From Colwellia chukchiensis (GTDB taxonomy: Bacteria; Pseudomonadota; Gammaproteobacteria; Enterobacterales; Alteromonadaceae), in the NCBI RefSeq assembly GCF_002104455.1, contig NZ_NBOC01000011.1:1-64000 (forward strand): a stretch of 64,000 nt of DNA, written 5' to 3'. The notes beneath the pieces were generated by a model. The model saw only the letters and a list, made by a program, of their open reading frames with translations. It was not told the DNA's origin and made no database searches. Made by a program: the position numbers and the translations under genes. Positions 30,171 to 38,667 of the stretch are shown in pieces. Position 1 is the first letter of the stretch. Each line of letters opens with the position of its first letter.

Positions 30171-31751
30171 ATGGAGTTTATTTGGATTGCATTTGCGTTT
30201 GCCTGTGGCTTATTAACAAAGTTAATTTCATTACCCCCATCAATTGGCTATCTCGCAGCAGGTTTTATTTTAAATTTTTTAGGCTACCAAGCCGATGGCT
30301 CTTTGACGCTTCTGGCTGACATTGGCATTACTTTAATGCTATTTACTATCGGTTTAAAACTTAACATCAGAGATTTTGTTAAACCTGAGGTTTGGTTTGG
30401 CAGCTTAAGCCACAGTATATTATGGGTAATTATCACCTTAGTTATTGTCAAAGCCGTCGCTATTTTTAGTGTGCTATTTATCAGTGAGCTGAACTTAGAA
30501 ACCGCGGCCTTAATTGTCTTTGCTCTAAGCTTTAGCAGCACAGTGTGTGTTGTTAATCTTATGGAAGATCACGGCGAAATGCGCACCCGTCATGGTAAAC
30601 TTTCCGTTGCTATACTGGTGATGCAAGATATTTTTGCCGTCATTTTCCTGGTTGCCGCCACCGGCAAAATCCCTAGCCCTTGGGTACTTTTGCTATTAGC
30701 GTTTATTCCGCTAAAGCCACTCGTTAATAAAGCTATTGATAAAGCAGGTCACGGCGAGCTTATTCCGTTAATGGGCTTTTTTATGGCATTTGGCGCTTAT
30801 GAGTTATTTGAGCTATTTCAAGTAAAAGGTGATTTAGGGGCGTTAATCGCTGGCATGTATGTGGCCTCGCACAGTAAAGCCAGCGAAATTACTAAGTCAT
30901 TACTCAGCTTTAAAGATTTGTTTTTAATTGGCTTCTTTTTATCTATTGGTTTTACTGCCTTACCAACATTTGAAATGCTAGCTTTGGCAATTGCCTTAAC
31001 CTTACTTTTACCTGTTAAATTTTTGCTGTTCTTTTTTATCTTAGTTAAGCTCAAATTACGCGCAAGAACCGCGTTTTTATCGGCATTAGCATTAAGTAAC
31101 TTTAGTGAGTTTGGCTTGATCGTGGCAGCACTAAGTAATAAGTCAGGTTGGTTGTCTTCACAATGGTTAGTGATCTTATCGATTGCGGTTTCACTGTCTT
31201 TTATTATCACCAATGTGCTTTATAACGTTGCCCATGATTTCTTTGCTAAAAACAAAGAAAAATTCAAACATTATGAAAGCAATAGCCGGTTAAGTGAAGA
31301 TAACTTCATTCAACCCATTGATGCCCCTATTGCAATTATTGGTATGGGCCGAGTGGGTATGGGAGCTTATAAAGCATTAAATGCACAAATGGGCGAACAA
31401 GTCTGGGGCTTAGACACCGACAAAGATAAAGTGCATTGGCTTAATCAAAACAATATTCAAGCATATGTAGGTGACGCTGAAGACGCTGATTTTTGGGAAA
31501 GTATCGACTTAAATAAAATAGAGTTGATCTTGTTGGCACTACCGTCAGTGCAAGATATTAAAAATATCACTACTCAAATCACGCGAATCGGTTATCAAGG
31601 AAAAATTGCTGCTATTGCTCGGTATGACGATGAACGAAAAGCCCTAGAAAGTTTTGGTGTCGATAAAGTCTTTAACTTCTATACCGAAGCAGGTGTCGGC
31701 TTTGCTGAAGAAAGTATGGGCTTAATCACCACCCCGAAAGCGAGTCGTTAA
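30171..31751 (+). CDS. CPA2 monovalent cation:proton antiporter with TrkA-N domain (YbaL/Kef-like)
   Basis: 526 residues. The first about 375 form a Na+/H+ exchanger domain of the CPA2 class with some eleven helices, including SLPPSIGYLAAGFILNFLG and LSFSSTVCVVNLMEDHGEMRTRHGKL. Residues about 385-500 form an NAD-binding regulatory domain, IIGMGRVGMGAYKALN, as in KefB, KefC and YbaL. It probably exports potassium or other cations, gated by nucleotide or ligand, and starts 6 bp after tesA, so the two are likely co-transcribed. Confidence 0.92.
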   Translation: MEFIWIAFAFACGLLTKLISLPPSIGYLAAGFILNFLGYQADGSLTLLADIGITLMLFTIGLKLNIRDFVKPEVWFGSLSHSILWVIITLVIVKAVAIFSVLFISELNLETAALIVFALSFSSTVCVVNLMEDHGEMRTRHGKLSVAILVMQDIFAVIFLVAATGKIPSPWVLLLLAFIPLKPLVNKAIDKAGHGELIPLMGFFMAFGAYELFELFQVKGDLGALIAGMYVASHSKASEITKSLLSFKDLFLIGFFLSIGFTALPTFEMLALAIALTLLLPVKFLLFFFILVKLKLRARTAFLSALALSNFSEFGLIVAALSNKSGWLSSQWLVILSIAVSLSFIITNVLYNVAHDFFAKNKEKFKHYESNSRLSEDNFIQPIDAPIAIIGMGRVGMGAYKALNAQMGEQVWGLDTDKDKVHWLNQNNIQAYVGDAEDADFWESIDLNKIELILLALPSVQDIKNITTQITRIGYQGKIAAIARYDDERKALESFGVDKVFNFYTEAGVGFAEESMGLITTPKASR

Positions 31752-31986
31752 GCGCTATCTACTAGCGGTTGTTGATCTTTCGAGATTACTTTTACAGCCT
31801 CATTGGCACTTTCATGTCGAGGTATGTCAATGCATAATCGGCCGACTAGCTCGGCCTTACTCCCTCCCCCACGCTAACCTTATTACCACGGGTGTGCTAG
31901 CAAAGGCATGTGCAGCAGCACTATAAACGATTAAACACTTGTGGGCAGCGAATTATAGTAAAGTCGCATGCGCGCTATTGCGCTAT
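31752..31986. other. intergenic region after the CPA2 gene with degenerate repeat end
   Basis: No supported gene. It contains a partial copy of the MITE end (31763-31801) and, downstream, the 9-bp tandem repeat and the tRNA terminator. I see no terminator directly after the antiporter stop. Confidence 0.4.
31763..31801. repeat. degenerate second copy of the MITE left end
   Basis: Compared with the left end of the element at 3805, 32 of 39 positions agree, including GAGAT and ACTTTTACAGC. No matching right end was found nearby, so this is a fragment or decayed insertion just after the CPA2 gene. Confidence 0.55.
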
Positions 31987-32013
31987 GTGCGGTAAGTGCG
32001 GTAAGTGCGGTAA
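31987..32013. repeat. three tandem copies of a 9-bp unit
   Basis: GTGCGGTAA is repeated three times without change. It lies in the non-coding stretch between the CPA2 gene and the tRNA terminator. Such short tandem arrays can vary in copy number by replication slippage. No function is visible. Confidence 0.8.
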
Positions 32014-32065
32014 CCAAGCTTTTGTAAAGCAGCGTAAAATTTCGCGTTAGACAAATTTTAGGTAT

Positions 32066-32093
32066 AAAAAAACCGACTTAAGTCGGTTTTTTT
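32066..32093. terminator. bidirectional terminator at the end of the tRNA operon
   Basis: The core ACCGACTTAAGTCGGT (32072-32087) is a perfect palindrome, flanked by A6 and T7 runs. On the minus strand it lies 46 bp after the last tRNA-Glu; on the plus strand it can end the tesA/CPA2 transcript. Confidence 0.93.
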
Positions 32094-32138
32094 ATTTCAC
32101 TTTAAGCACTTTCTATTTACCTAAAGTAAAAGAATAAG

Positions 32139-32214
32139 TGGCATCCCTAAGGGGATTCGAACCCCTGTTACCGCCGTGAAAGGGCGGTGTCCTAGGCCTC
32201 TAGACGATAGGGAC
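32139..32214 (-). tRNA. tRNA-Glu (TTC), copy 4 of 4
   Basis: 76 bases beginning GTCCCTATCGTC with an encoded CCA. Anticodon arm CCGCC-CTTTCAC-GGCGG gives TTC. T arm AGGGG-TTCGAAT-CCCCT. It is the last gene of the operon and identical to the three other copies. Confidence 0.98.
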
Positions 32215-32310
32215 ACTAAAACAATGTAATGCTAGTAAATAACACTAAATTATATTTTGTCGCTGATTATTAAAGCCCAAAACGTGCACTTTAATAACCT
32301 AAGTTAATGG

Positions 32311-32386
32311 TGGCATCCCTAAGGGGATTCGAACCCCTGTTACCGCCGTGAAAGGGCGGTGTCCTAGGCCTCTAGACGATAGGGAC
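32311..32386 (-). tRNA. tRNA-Glu (TTC), copy 3 of 4
   Basis: Identical to the other copies over 76 bases, with encoded CCA. Separated from copy 4 by 96 bp and from copy 2 by 136 bp. Confidence 0.98.
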
Positions 32387-32522
32387 ACATCAATACCAAA
32401 TGAAATATTTACCGATAAGGTTAAACTAACAAGCTCTAGCCTAGTGAACCGATTATAACCTTGTCTACTCCATAGTATGTGTCAAAAACACTTACCATTA
32501 AACTTAACTAACTAAAAATGAG

Positions 32523-32598
32523 TGGCATCCCTAAGGGGATTCGAACCCCTGTTACCGCCGTGAAAGGGCGGTGTCCTAGGCCTCTAGACGATAGGGAC
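32523..32598 (-). tRNA. tRNA-Glu (TTC), copy 2 of 4
   Basis: Identical to the other copies over 76 bases. The spacers on its two sides share GCTCTAGCCTAGTGAAC and GTGTCAAAAACAC, which points to tandem duplication of a tRNA-plus-spacer unit. Confidence 0.98.
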
Positions 32599-32742
32599 AC
32601 ATTATAAACGCAAAATATTCGTGATATGAAACCGTATAAAGCTCTAGCCTAGTGAACTTATGATTTCATTACCTATTTTTTGTTTGTGTCAAAAACACGA
32701 ACTCATTTTCTATTTTACTTCCTAAGAAGTCTTCCGAAGAAG

Positions 32743-32818
32743 TGGCATCCCTAAGGGGATTCGAACCCCTGTTACCGCCGTGAAAGGGCGGTGTCCTAGG
32801 CCTCTAGACGATAGGGAC
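32743..32818 (-). tRNA. tRNA-Glu (TTC), copy 1 of 4
   Basis: First glutamate gene of the operon, 117 bp after tRNA-Ala. Same 76-base sequence as the other copies. Confidence 0.98.
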
Positions 32819-32935
32819 ACAAAACGATAAAACAAAGCCTTGCTTTGTTGTAATTAGCTACTGTAATAGTATATCTAATTACCTTATCTTTTTTCTATCT
32901 TTTAACAGCCTAAATTAGCGCTATTAAATTGAATG

Positions 32936-33011
32936 TGGTGGAGCTATGCGGGATCGAACCGCAGACCTCTTCGCTGCCAGCGAAGCGCTCTCCCAGCTGA
33001 GCTATAGCCCC
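32936..33011 (-). tRNA. tRNA-Ala (GGC)
   Basis: 76 bases, GGGGCTATAGCTCAGCTGGG start and encoded CCA. The anticodon arm CTTCG-CTGGCAG-CGAAG gives GGC, reading GCC and GCU. It is the first gene of the Ala-Glu-Glu-Glu-Glu operon, about 77 bases after the predicted transcript start. Confidence 0.98.
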
Positions 33012-33094
33012 ACAAAGAAAAAAATAAGTGGCCTAATACTTATCTTAATCTTGCTTGCTAAAAGTAAACAAGTTACTCGTTGAAAGCGAGGCGC

Positions 33095-33123
33095 ATTCTA
33101 AGCAGGGACCAAGATACTGTCAA
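33095..33123 (-). promoter_or_regulatory. strong stable-RNA promoter of the tRNA operon
   Basis: On the minus strand TTGACA (33118-33123), an exact -35 consensus, is 17 bases from TAGAAT (33095-33100). The next bases are GCGCCTC, the GC-rich discriminator seen in stringently controlled rRNA and tRNA promoters. Confidence 0.88.
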
Positions 33124-33392
33124 CCCTTATTTTAGATATTAAGCTATTTTTTTAAAAGATTTCATTTAATTGCTTACTTATAGAACAGGTTGGCTAATTT
33201 TTGTCTTATCAAGTGTTTATCCAGCGTAGTCTTAAATACTTTTATCAAAAAATGAGCGCCACTTGTGATTGTGATAAAGCAGCTCATGGTAGCTATTTCC
33301 TATGCAAACCTTAGCGTAGCTATCGCAAGGCGCTTTATTTATCGTATAATCCGCGTTATGGTTAATTATCAATTATAAAAATTTATACACAT
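33124..33392. other. spacer between tRNA promoter and yvcK-like gene
   Basis: The two transcription units are divergent. I see no further gene. No strong ribosome-binding site precedes the yvcK-like ATG at 33393. Confidence 0.4.
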
Positions 33393-34319
33393 ATGCAGCT
33401 AAAAGAGCTCAATGTGGTTGCCATTGGTGGTGGACATGGCTTAGGGCGTGTTCTTTCCACCTTATCCTTTTTAGGCAACCAATTAACCGGTATTGTCACC
33501 ACCACAGATAATGGTGGCTCCACCGGCCGTTTAAGAAAGCGCAGTAGTTCAATTGCCTGGGGAGACTTACGCAATTGCCTAACCCAATTGGTTGATGAAA
33601 AATCGATTGGTAGTCAACTGTTTGATTTTCGCTTTGATGGAAACGACGAACTTGGCGGACACAACTTAGGTAATTTGATTTTATATGGCTTAGGGCAAAT
33701 ACACTCTAAACCGTTAGAGTCTATCAAACTAGTTCGGCGCTTATTAAGAGTCAAAACCCCAGTACTGCCTATGTCTGAAACGCCTACCGATTTGATCGCA
33801 TTTTACCCTGAAGGTCGCTGTCGTGTTGGTGAGTTATCCGTTGATGATATGCCGGTAATGCCAAAAAACTTAATGCTGGCTCCGCTAGTCAAAAGTTTGC
33901 CCAGTTGTATAGACGCTATTTTAAATGCCGATTTAATTATTATTGGACCCGGCAGTTTTTTAACCAGTGTCGTGCCGCCATTATTAATACGAGATATTAG
34001 CAATGCATTAGCGCAAACTAAGGCACACCGTGTTTTTATTGACAATATTGTCAAAGAAAATAGCCCAGCCGCCGCCTTAACTTTAGATGAAAAACTTGCG
34101 TGGATAGAAAGTAACATTGGCTGCCTGCCAATTGATAGTGCGATATGCCATGATCCAAACGTCAGCTCGACACGGGTTAACGTTTTCCATCATAAATTAA
34201 ACAGCGATACTGTGCCACATTACCATAGCCGAGATAAATTAATAGCCGCTTTAAATTTATGCATTTCTAGCATCAGTAACTTAGACTCAACCGCGAGTAA
34301 AAAGGTGAGCGCAAGTTAA
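33393..34319 (+). CDS. yvcK: YvcK/YbhK family protein (gluconeogenesis/morphogenesis factor)
   Basis: 308 residues of the CofD-like fold. VVAIGGGHGLGRVLSTL at the N-terminus binds the nucleotide sugar, TTTDNGGSTGRLRK and WGDLRNCL follow, and GGHNLGNLIL and DLIIIGPGSFLTSVVPPLL are further family blocks. In Bacillus subtilis YvcK is needed for growth on gluconeogenic carbon and normal cell shape and binds UDP-N-acetylglucosamine. The role in this organism is inferred. E. coli YbhK is the gammaproteobacterial version. It is divergent from the tRNA operon and convergent with dcd. Confidence 0.9.
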   Translation: MQLKELNVVAIGGGHGLGRVLSTLSFLGNQLTGIVTTTDNGGSTGRLRKRSSSIAWGDLRNCLTQLVDEKSIGSQLFDFRFDGNDELGGHNLGNLILYGLGQIHSKPLESIKLVRRLLRVKTPVLPMSETPTDLIAFYPEGRCRVGELSVDDMPVMPKNLMLAPLVKSLPSCIDAILNADLIIIGPGSFLTSVVPPLLIRDISNALAQTKAHRVFIDNIVKENSPAAALTLDEKLAWIESNIGCLPIDSAICHDPNVSSTRVNVFHHKLNSDTVPHYHSRDKLIAALNLCISSISNLDSTASKKVSAS

Positions 34320-34592
34320 TCCTTAGCTTGGCAAATTACCCAGTATTTATTAGTGATCACCAGCCCTACTCACTCAAGGTGCGATTGCGCGGTGTTTTGC
34401 TCACGTTATTGGCCCGAAACGGTGCAATTATAGCCCTGTGGAGCATTAATTTTTCCCAATAAATTGAGACTATTGCCGGTATTGAGGATACCAGTGATAT
34501 TTCCGCTGCGTATCCATCGCGCATCATAGAGGCGCAGTAATGACGTTCTGCATGCCCCTTTTCAGCTTAGTCCTGATATTTACATCAGCGAG

Positions 34593-35186
34593 TTATTTGT
34601 GTTTTTCATCTTGACTAATGCGACTTGCCACCGCGCCCATTTGCCCTTTATATTTGGCGTTATCACGCTTATTGTAAGGGCGTAGTGCACTTGCCGACAT
34701 GGTTTCAAAATTAAGCGCCGCTATGGTCATTTTGGGGCGTAATGCCAGCGGCAACTTACCACTGTTGTAAAACTCTAAAACAATTTGCCCTGACCAACCG
34801 GGATCGATTCTGTGCGCGGTGACATGCACCATTAGCCCTAATCGTGCTAATGACGACCGGCCATCAAGCCAGCCAACAATATTATCAGGTAAACTTACCG
34901 ACTCATAAGTCACCGCTAACGCTAATTCACCCGGGTGGAGAAAAAACGCTTCACCATCTGGGATATAAATCTCATCGCTCATTACTGAGTTCATGGCTTT
35001 TTGCATTTCATCTTTTGGGCCACTTAAGTCAATATAGGGCGCGGTATGATCTTGAAACACACGAAACTCGTTTCCTAAACGAATGTCGACACTAACACCT
35101 GAAATCATACTACTATCCGGTGTTGGCGAGATACCAATCACACCTTTACTAATGCATTCTTCTATATCTTTGTCACACAATCTCAT
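34593..35186 (-). CDS. dcd: dCTP deaminase
   Basis: A 197-residue trimeric enzyme that deaminates dCTP to dUTP in thymidylate supply. The catalytic motif [16 protein letters not shown] and [26 protein letters not shown] are diagnostic. It lies 51 bp downstream of apbC on the same strand, a common gammaproteobacterial neighbour pair. Confidence 0.97.
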   Translation of the reverse strand: MRLCDKDIEECISKGVIGISPTPDSSMISGVSVDIRLGNEFRVFQDHTAPYIDLSGPKDEMQKAMNSVMSDEIYIPDGEAFFLHPGELALAVTYESVSLPDNIVGWLDGRSSLARLGLMVHVTAHRIDPGWSGQIVLEFYNSGKLPLALRPKMTIAALNFETMSASALRPYNKRDNAKYKGQMGAVASRISQDEKHK

Positions 35187-35237
35187 GATTATTCTTCTTC
35201 AACGTAATGGCCATAAATAGAATGGCAGCAAAGCGAG

Positions 35238-36350
35238 TTAACTTTTGTTCGTCACTATTTCTGCCGTAGTTGGGCTGCGCATGTCAAGCTGGTAATAAAT
35301 TTGCGCGGCAACTTTGCGCGCTATATTACGATACAGCAGGGCTAGTTCTCCAGTGCTATTTTCATTTATCACACTGTTGCCGCTATCCGCGTCTTCTCGA
35401 ATACGAATATCAAGTGGCAATTGGCCGAGCAAGGGTGTGTTTTCATTGTTGGCAATGCGCTCACCACCGCCCTCACCAAACAAATGACTTTGGTGACCGC
35501 ACTGTTGGCACTGATGGAAACTCATATTTTCAATAATACCTAACACGGGCAGCTTTACTTGCTCAAACATAGCAATACCTTTTACCGCATCGGCTAAGGC
35601 AATATCTTGCGGCGTGGTGATCACCACAGCGCCCGCCACAGGAACTTGTTGTGCTAAGGTTAGTTGGACATCACCGGTTCCTGGAGGCATATCCACGATC
35701 AGATAATCCAAATCTGGCCAGTCGGTTTCATTGAGTAGCTGTGAGAAAGCTCGACTTGCCATCGGTCCTCGCCAAACGGTCGCTTTTGTATCTTCAACTA
35801 AAAACCCAATCGACATAGCAGCTAAATTATTGACTTCTAGCGGCGTTAGCAGCTTACCATCAATTGAACTAGGCTTTTGTCCTTGTAAGCCTAACATGGT
35901 GGGAATTGATGGGCCGTAAATATCAGCGTCGAGTATGCCGACATGACAGCCTTCGGCAATCAAGCCATAAGCCAAATTTACCGCGGTAGTCGATTTACCC
36001 ACCCCGCCTTTCCCTGACGCAATGGCAATAATATTTTTAACGCCTTTGATTGCATGCGTGCGCACCGGCACCACGTCATAGTCAACATCAAAACTCACGG
36101 TTTGTTGTAACAACTCGGTTAACTGTTCTGCCACCTCATGTAGTGCGCCATCACAAGGAAAAGGCAGTGTCATGCTAATGACCACACTATTTTTTATGCA
36201 AGTGATGGAGTGTTCAGACGCGATAGCTAACAGCCCTTGCGGAAATGTATCACTACGATAAGTTGCTAGAAAGTCACTAATTTGCTTTTGACTTTCGACA
36301 CTTATTTCATCACGGCAAGATTTATTTTTGGTAAAGAATTTGGAAAACAT
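35238..36350 (-). CDS. apbC: Mrp/ApbC/NBP35 iron-sulfur cluster carrier ATPase
   Basis: A 370-residue P-loop protein that carries and transfers Fe-S clusters. The deviant Walker A GKGGVGKS is at residues 113-120, with LDADIYGPSIPTMLG, YLIVDMPPGTGDVQLTL and the cluster-binding CxxC in CQQCGHQ. An N-terminal MIP18/DUF59-like segment (about 20-95) is present, though shorter or more diverged than usual. It is divergent from metG, the classical arrangement. Confidence 0.95.
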   Translation of the reverse strand: MFSKFFTKNKSCRDEISVESQKQISDFLATYRSDTFPQGLLAIASEHSITCIKNSVVISMTLPFPCDGALHEVAEQLTELLQQTVSFDVDYDVVPVRTHAIKGVKNIIAIASGKGGVGKSTTAVNLAYGLIAEGCHVGILDADIYGPSIPTMLGLQGQKPSSIDGKLLTPLEVNNLAAMSIGFLVEDTKATVWRGPMASRAFSQLLNETDWPDLDYLIVDMPPGTGDVQLTLAQQVPVAGAVVITTPQDIALADAVKGIAMFEQVKLPVLGIIENMSFHQCQQCGHQSHLFGEGGGERIANNENTPLLGQLPLDIRIREDADSGNSVINENSTGELALLYRNIARKVAAQIYYQLDMRSPTTAEIVTNKS

Positions 36351-36469
36351 TTATAAAACGCGCTTATATCTAGCCTTTATCAGATAAAGGCGATAATTCT
36401 TAATGAAAAGTAACAACAAATTCTGTACCATTCTCTGCATAATTACCACCAATAATATGTAAACTTTCT

Positions 36470-38536
36470 ATGTCATCATCTAAGTGTTCTGTGCAAGCTG
36501 CAGATAAGCGTAAAATTTTAGTTACTTGTGCCCTTCCTTATGCCAATGGTTCTATTCATTTAGGGCATTTACTCGAGCATATTCAAGCAGATATTTGGGT
36601 ACGTTTTCAGCGTATGCGTGGCCATGAAACCTATTTTGTTTGTGCCGACGATGCCCACGGCACCCCTATCATGCTAAAGGCGCAAGAGCTAGGTGTTAGC
36701 CCCGAAGAAATGATTGCCGAAGTGCGCGAAGAGCACATGCGCGACTTTGCCGACTTTCATATCAGCTTTGATAATTACCACTCTACCCACAGTGATGAAA
36801 ACAAGGCATTTGCCGAAGAAATTTATAACCGCTTACATGCGAAAGGGCATATTAAAACCCGCACTATTTCACAGTTATATGATCCAGAAAAAGGCATGTT
36901 TTTACCCGATCGCTTTGTAAAAGGCACCTGCCCTAAATGTAAAAGTGAAGATCAAAATGGCGACAGCTGTGACAACTGCGGTGAAACCTATTCGCCTACA
37001 CAAGTACTGAATCCGCGCTCTGTGGTATCTGGAGCTACACCTGTACTTCGAGATTCTGAGCATTACTTTTTTGATTTACCTGCCTTTGGCGACATGCTGC
37101 AAGAGTGGACGCGCAGCGGCGCCTTACAAGATGAAATGGCAAACAAGCTGGCTGAATGGTTTGAGTCTGGTTTGCAACAGTGGGACATCAGTCGTGACGC
37201 CCCCTACTTTGGCTTTGAAATCCCTAACGCGCCAGGCAAATTCTTTTACGTTTGGTTAGACGCGCCTATTGGTTATATGGGCAGCTTTAAAAACTTTTGC
37301 GATCGAAGCGGAATCGACTTTGACAGCTTCTGGCGCTTAGACTCAGAGGCTGAGCTATACCACTTTATTGGTAAAGATATTATTTATTTTCATAGCTTAT
37401 TCTGGCCTGCTATGCTCGATGGCGCAGGTTATAGAAAGCCAACCTCTGTCTATGCTCACGGCTTTGTCACGGTCAATGGCGCAAAAATGTCAAAATCAAA
37501 AGGTACCTTTATTAAAGGTCGCACCTATTTAGAGCATTTAAATCCAGAATATCTACGCTATTACTATGCCGCTAAACTAACCAGTCGCATTGATGATTTA
37601 GATTTAAATCTCGAAGATTTTGCGCAGCGAGTAAATTCTGATTTAGTCGGCAAAGTGGTTAATATCGCCTCGCGTTGCGCAAGCTTTATTACTAAACGCT
37701 TTGATGGCATGCTATCAAGCCATGTGGACAACCAAGCCTTAGCTGACGAAGTAATGGGTGCTGGTGATAAAATAGCCGCCTATTATGAAGCGCGAGAGTT
37801 TAGCCGCGCTATGCGTGAAATTATGGCCTTAGCTGATAAAGTCAATGAATACATCGCGATCAAAGAACCTTGGCAACTGGTGAAAGATGAGAGCAAACAG
37901 CAAGAAGTGCATGATATCTGCTCGTTAGGCATTAATATGTTTCGCACCTTGATGATTTATTTAAAGCCGGTGTTACCTGTATTGGCAGACAGCACGGCAG
38001 CCTTTTTAAATGACGAATTAGTCTGGCAAGGTCATAACACTTTGCTAAGTAACCATAAAATTAATAAGTTTAAAGCCATGCTGCAACGTGTTGATATGGA
38101 TAAAGTCAATACCATGACCGAAGCGTCAAAAGAAAGCATGGCGCCAGTTGCAAAGGCAACACCAGTCTCAGGTCCCTTAATGGATGATCCGATTGCGCCA
38201 GAAATTCAATTTGACGATTTTGCGAAAATAGATTTACGTATTGCCAAAATTGTTAACGCTGAGCATGTCGAAAAAGCCGATAAATTATTGCGCTTAACCT
38301 TATCGCTAGATGAACAAGCAGGTGGCGAGACTCGTCAAGTGTTTGCGGGTATTAAGTCGGCCTATCAGCCGGAAGATTTAATTGGTAAGCTTACGGTTAT
38401 GGTAGCAAATTTAGCGCCGCGTAAAATGCGCTTTGGTCTGTCTGAGGGCATGGTGTTAGCCGCAGGACCAGGTGGAAAAGACCTGTGGATACTCAACCCA
38501 GATGATGGCGCTCAACCTGGCATGCGCGTTAAGTAA
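36470..38536 (+). CDS. metG: methionine-tRNA ligase
   Basis: A 688-residue class I synthetase. HIGH motif as HLGH after [10 protein letters not shown]; a zinc-knuckle CPKC...CDNCG in the connecting domain; KMSKSKGTF motif; and a C-terminal tRNA-binding domain (about 580-688, [27 protein letters not shown]) that dimerises the enzyme. It begins about 12 residues earlier than the usual [12 protein letters not shown] core; the ATG at 36470 has no strong ribosome-binding site, so a slightly later start is possible. A terminator follows. Confidence 0.97.
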   Translation: MSSSKCSVQAADKRKILVTCALPYANGSIHLGHLLEHIQADIWVRFQRMRGHETYFVCADDAHGTPIMLKAQELGVSPEEMIAEVREEHMRDFADFHISFDNYHSTHSDENKAFAEEIYNRLHAKGHIKTRTISQLYDPEKGMFLPDRFVKGTCPKCKSEDQNGDSCDNCGETYSPTQVLNPRSVVSGATPVLRDSEHYFFDLPAFGDMLQEWTRSGALQDEMANKLAEWFESGLQQWDISRDAPYFGFEIPNAPGKFFYVWLDAPIGYMGSFKNFCDRSGIDFDSFWRLDSEAELYHFIGKDIIYFHSLFWPAMLDGAGYRKPTSVYAHGFVTVNGAKMSKSKGTFIKGRTYLEHLNPEYLRYYYAAKLTSRIDDLDLNLEDFAQRVNSDLVGKVVNIASRCASFITKRFDGMLSSHVDNQALADEVMGAGDKIAAYYEAREFSRAMREIMALADKVNEYIAIKEPWQLVKDESKQQEVHDICSLGINMFRTLMIYLKPVLPVLADSTAAFLNDELVWQGHNTLLSNHKINKFKAMLQRVDMDKVNTMTEASKESMAPVAKATPVSGPLMDDPIAPEIQFDDFAKIDLRIAKIVNAEHVEKADKLLRLTLSLDEQAGGETRQVFAGIKSAYQPEDLIGKLTVMVANLAPRKMRFGLSEGMVLAAGPGGKDLWILNPDDGAQPGMRVK

Positions 38537-38570
38537 CGCGCTCACTACCCGCTCGCAATACGCAAAGATA

Positions 38571-38609
38571 AAGGCAAACCCTGCACAACCTGCTAGGTTT
38601 GCCTTTTTT
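38571..38609 (+). terminator. intrinsic terminator of metG
   Basis: AAGGCAAACC (38571-38580) pairs with GGTTTGCCTT (38596-38605), followed by more T. It lies 35 bp after the metG stop. Confidence 0.9.
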
Positions 38610-38667
38610 AATCGACAAAAGCACTTTACTATTAAAGACAGTGATCGCTAAATAAACCTATAACCAT

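Noticed and set aside
32139-32818. CRISPR-like array of regularly spaced identical 76-bp units
   Set aside because: The repeats fold as tRNA-Glu with encoded CCA; spacing is uneven and the spacers are related to each other, unlike CRISPR spacers.
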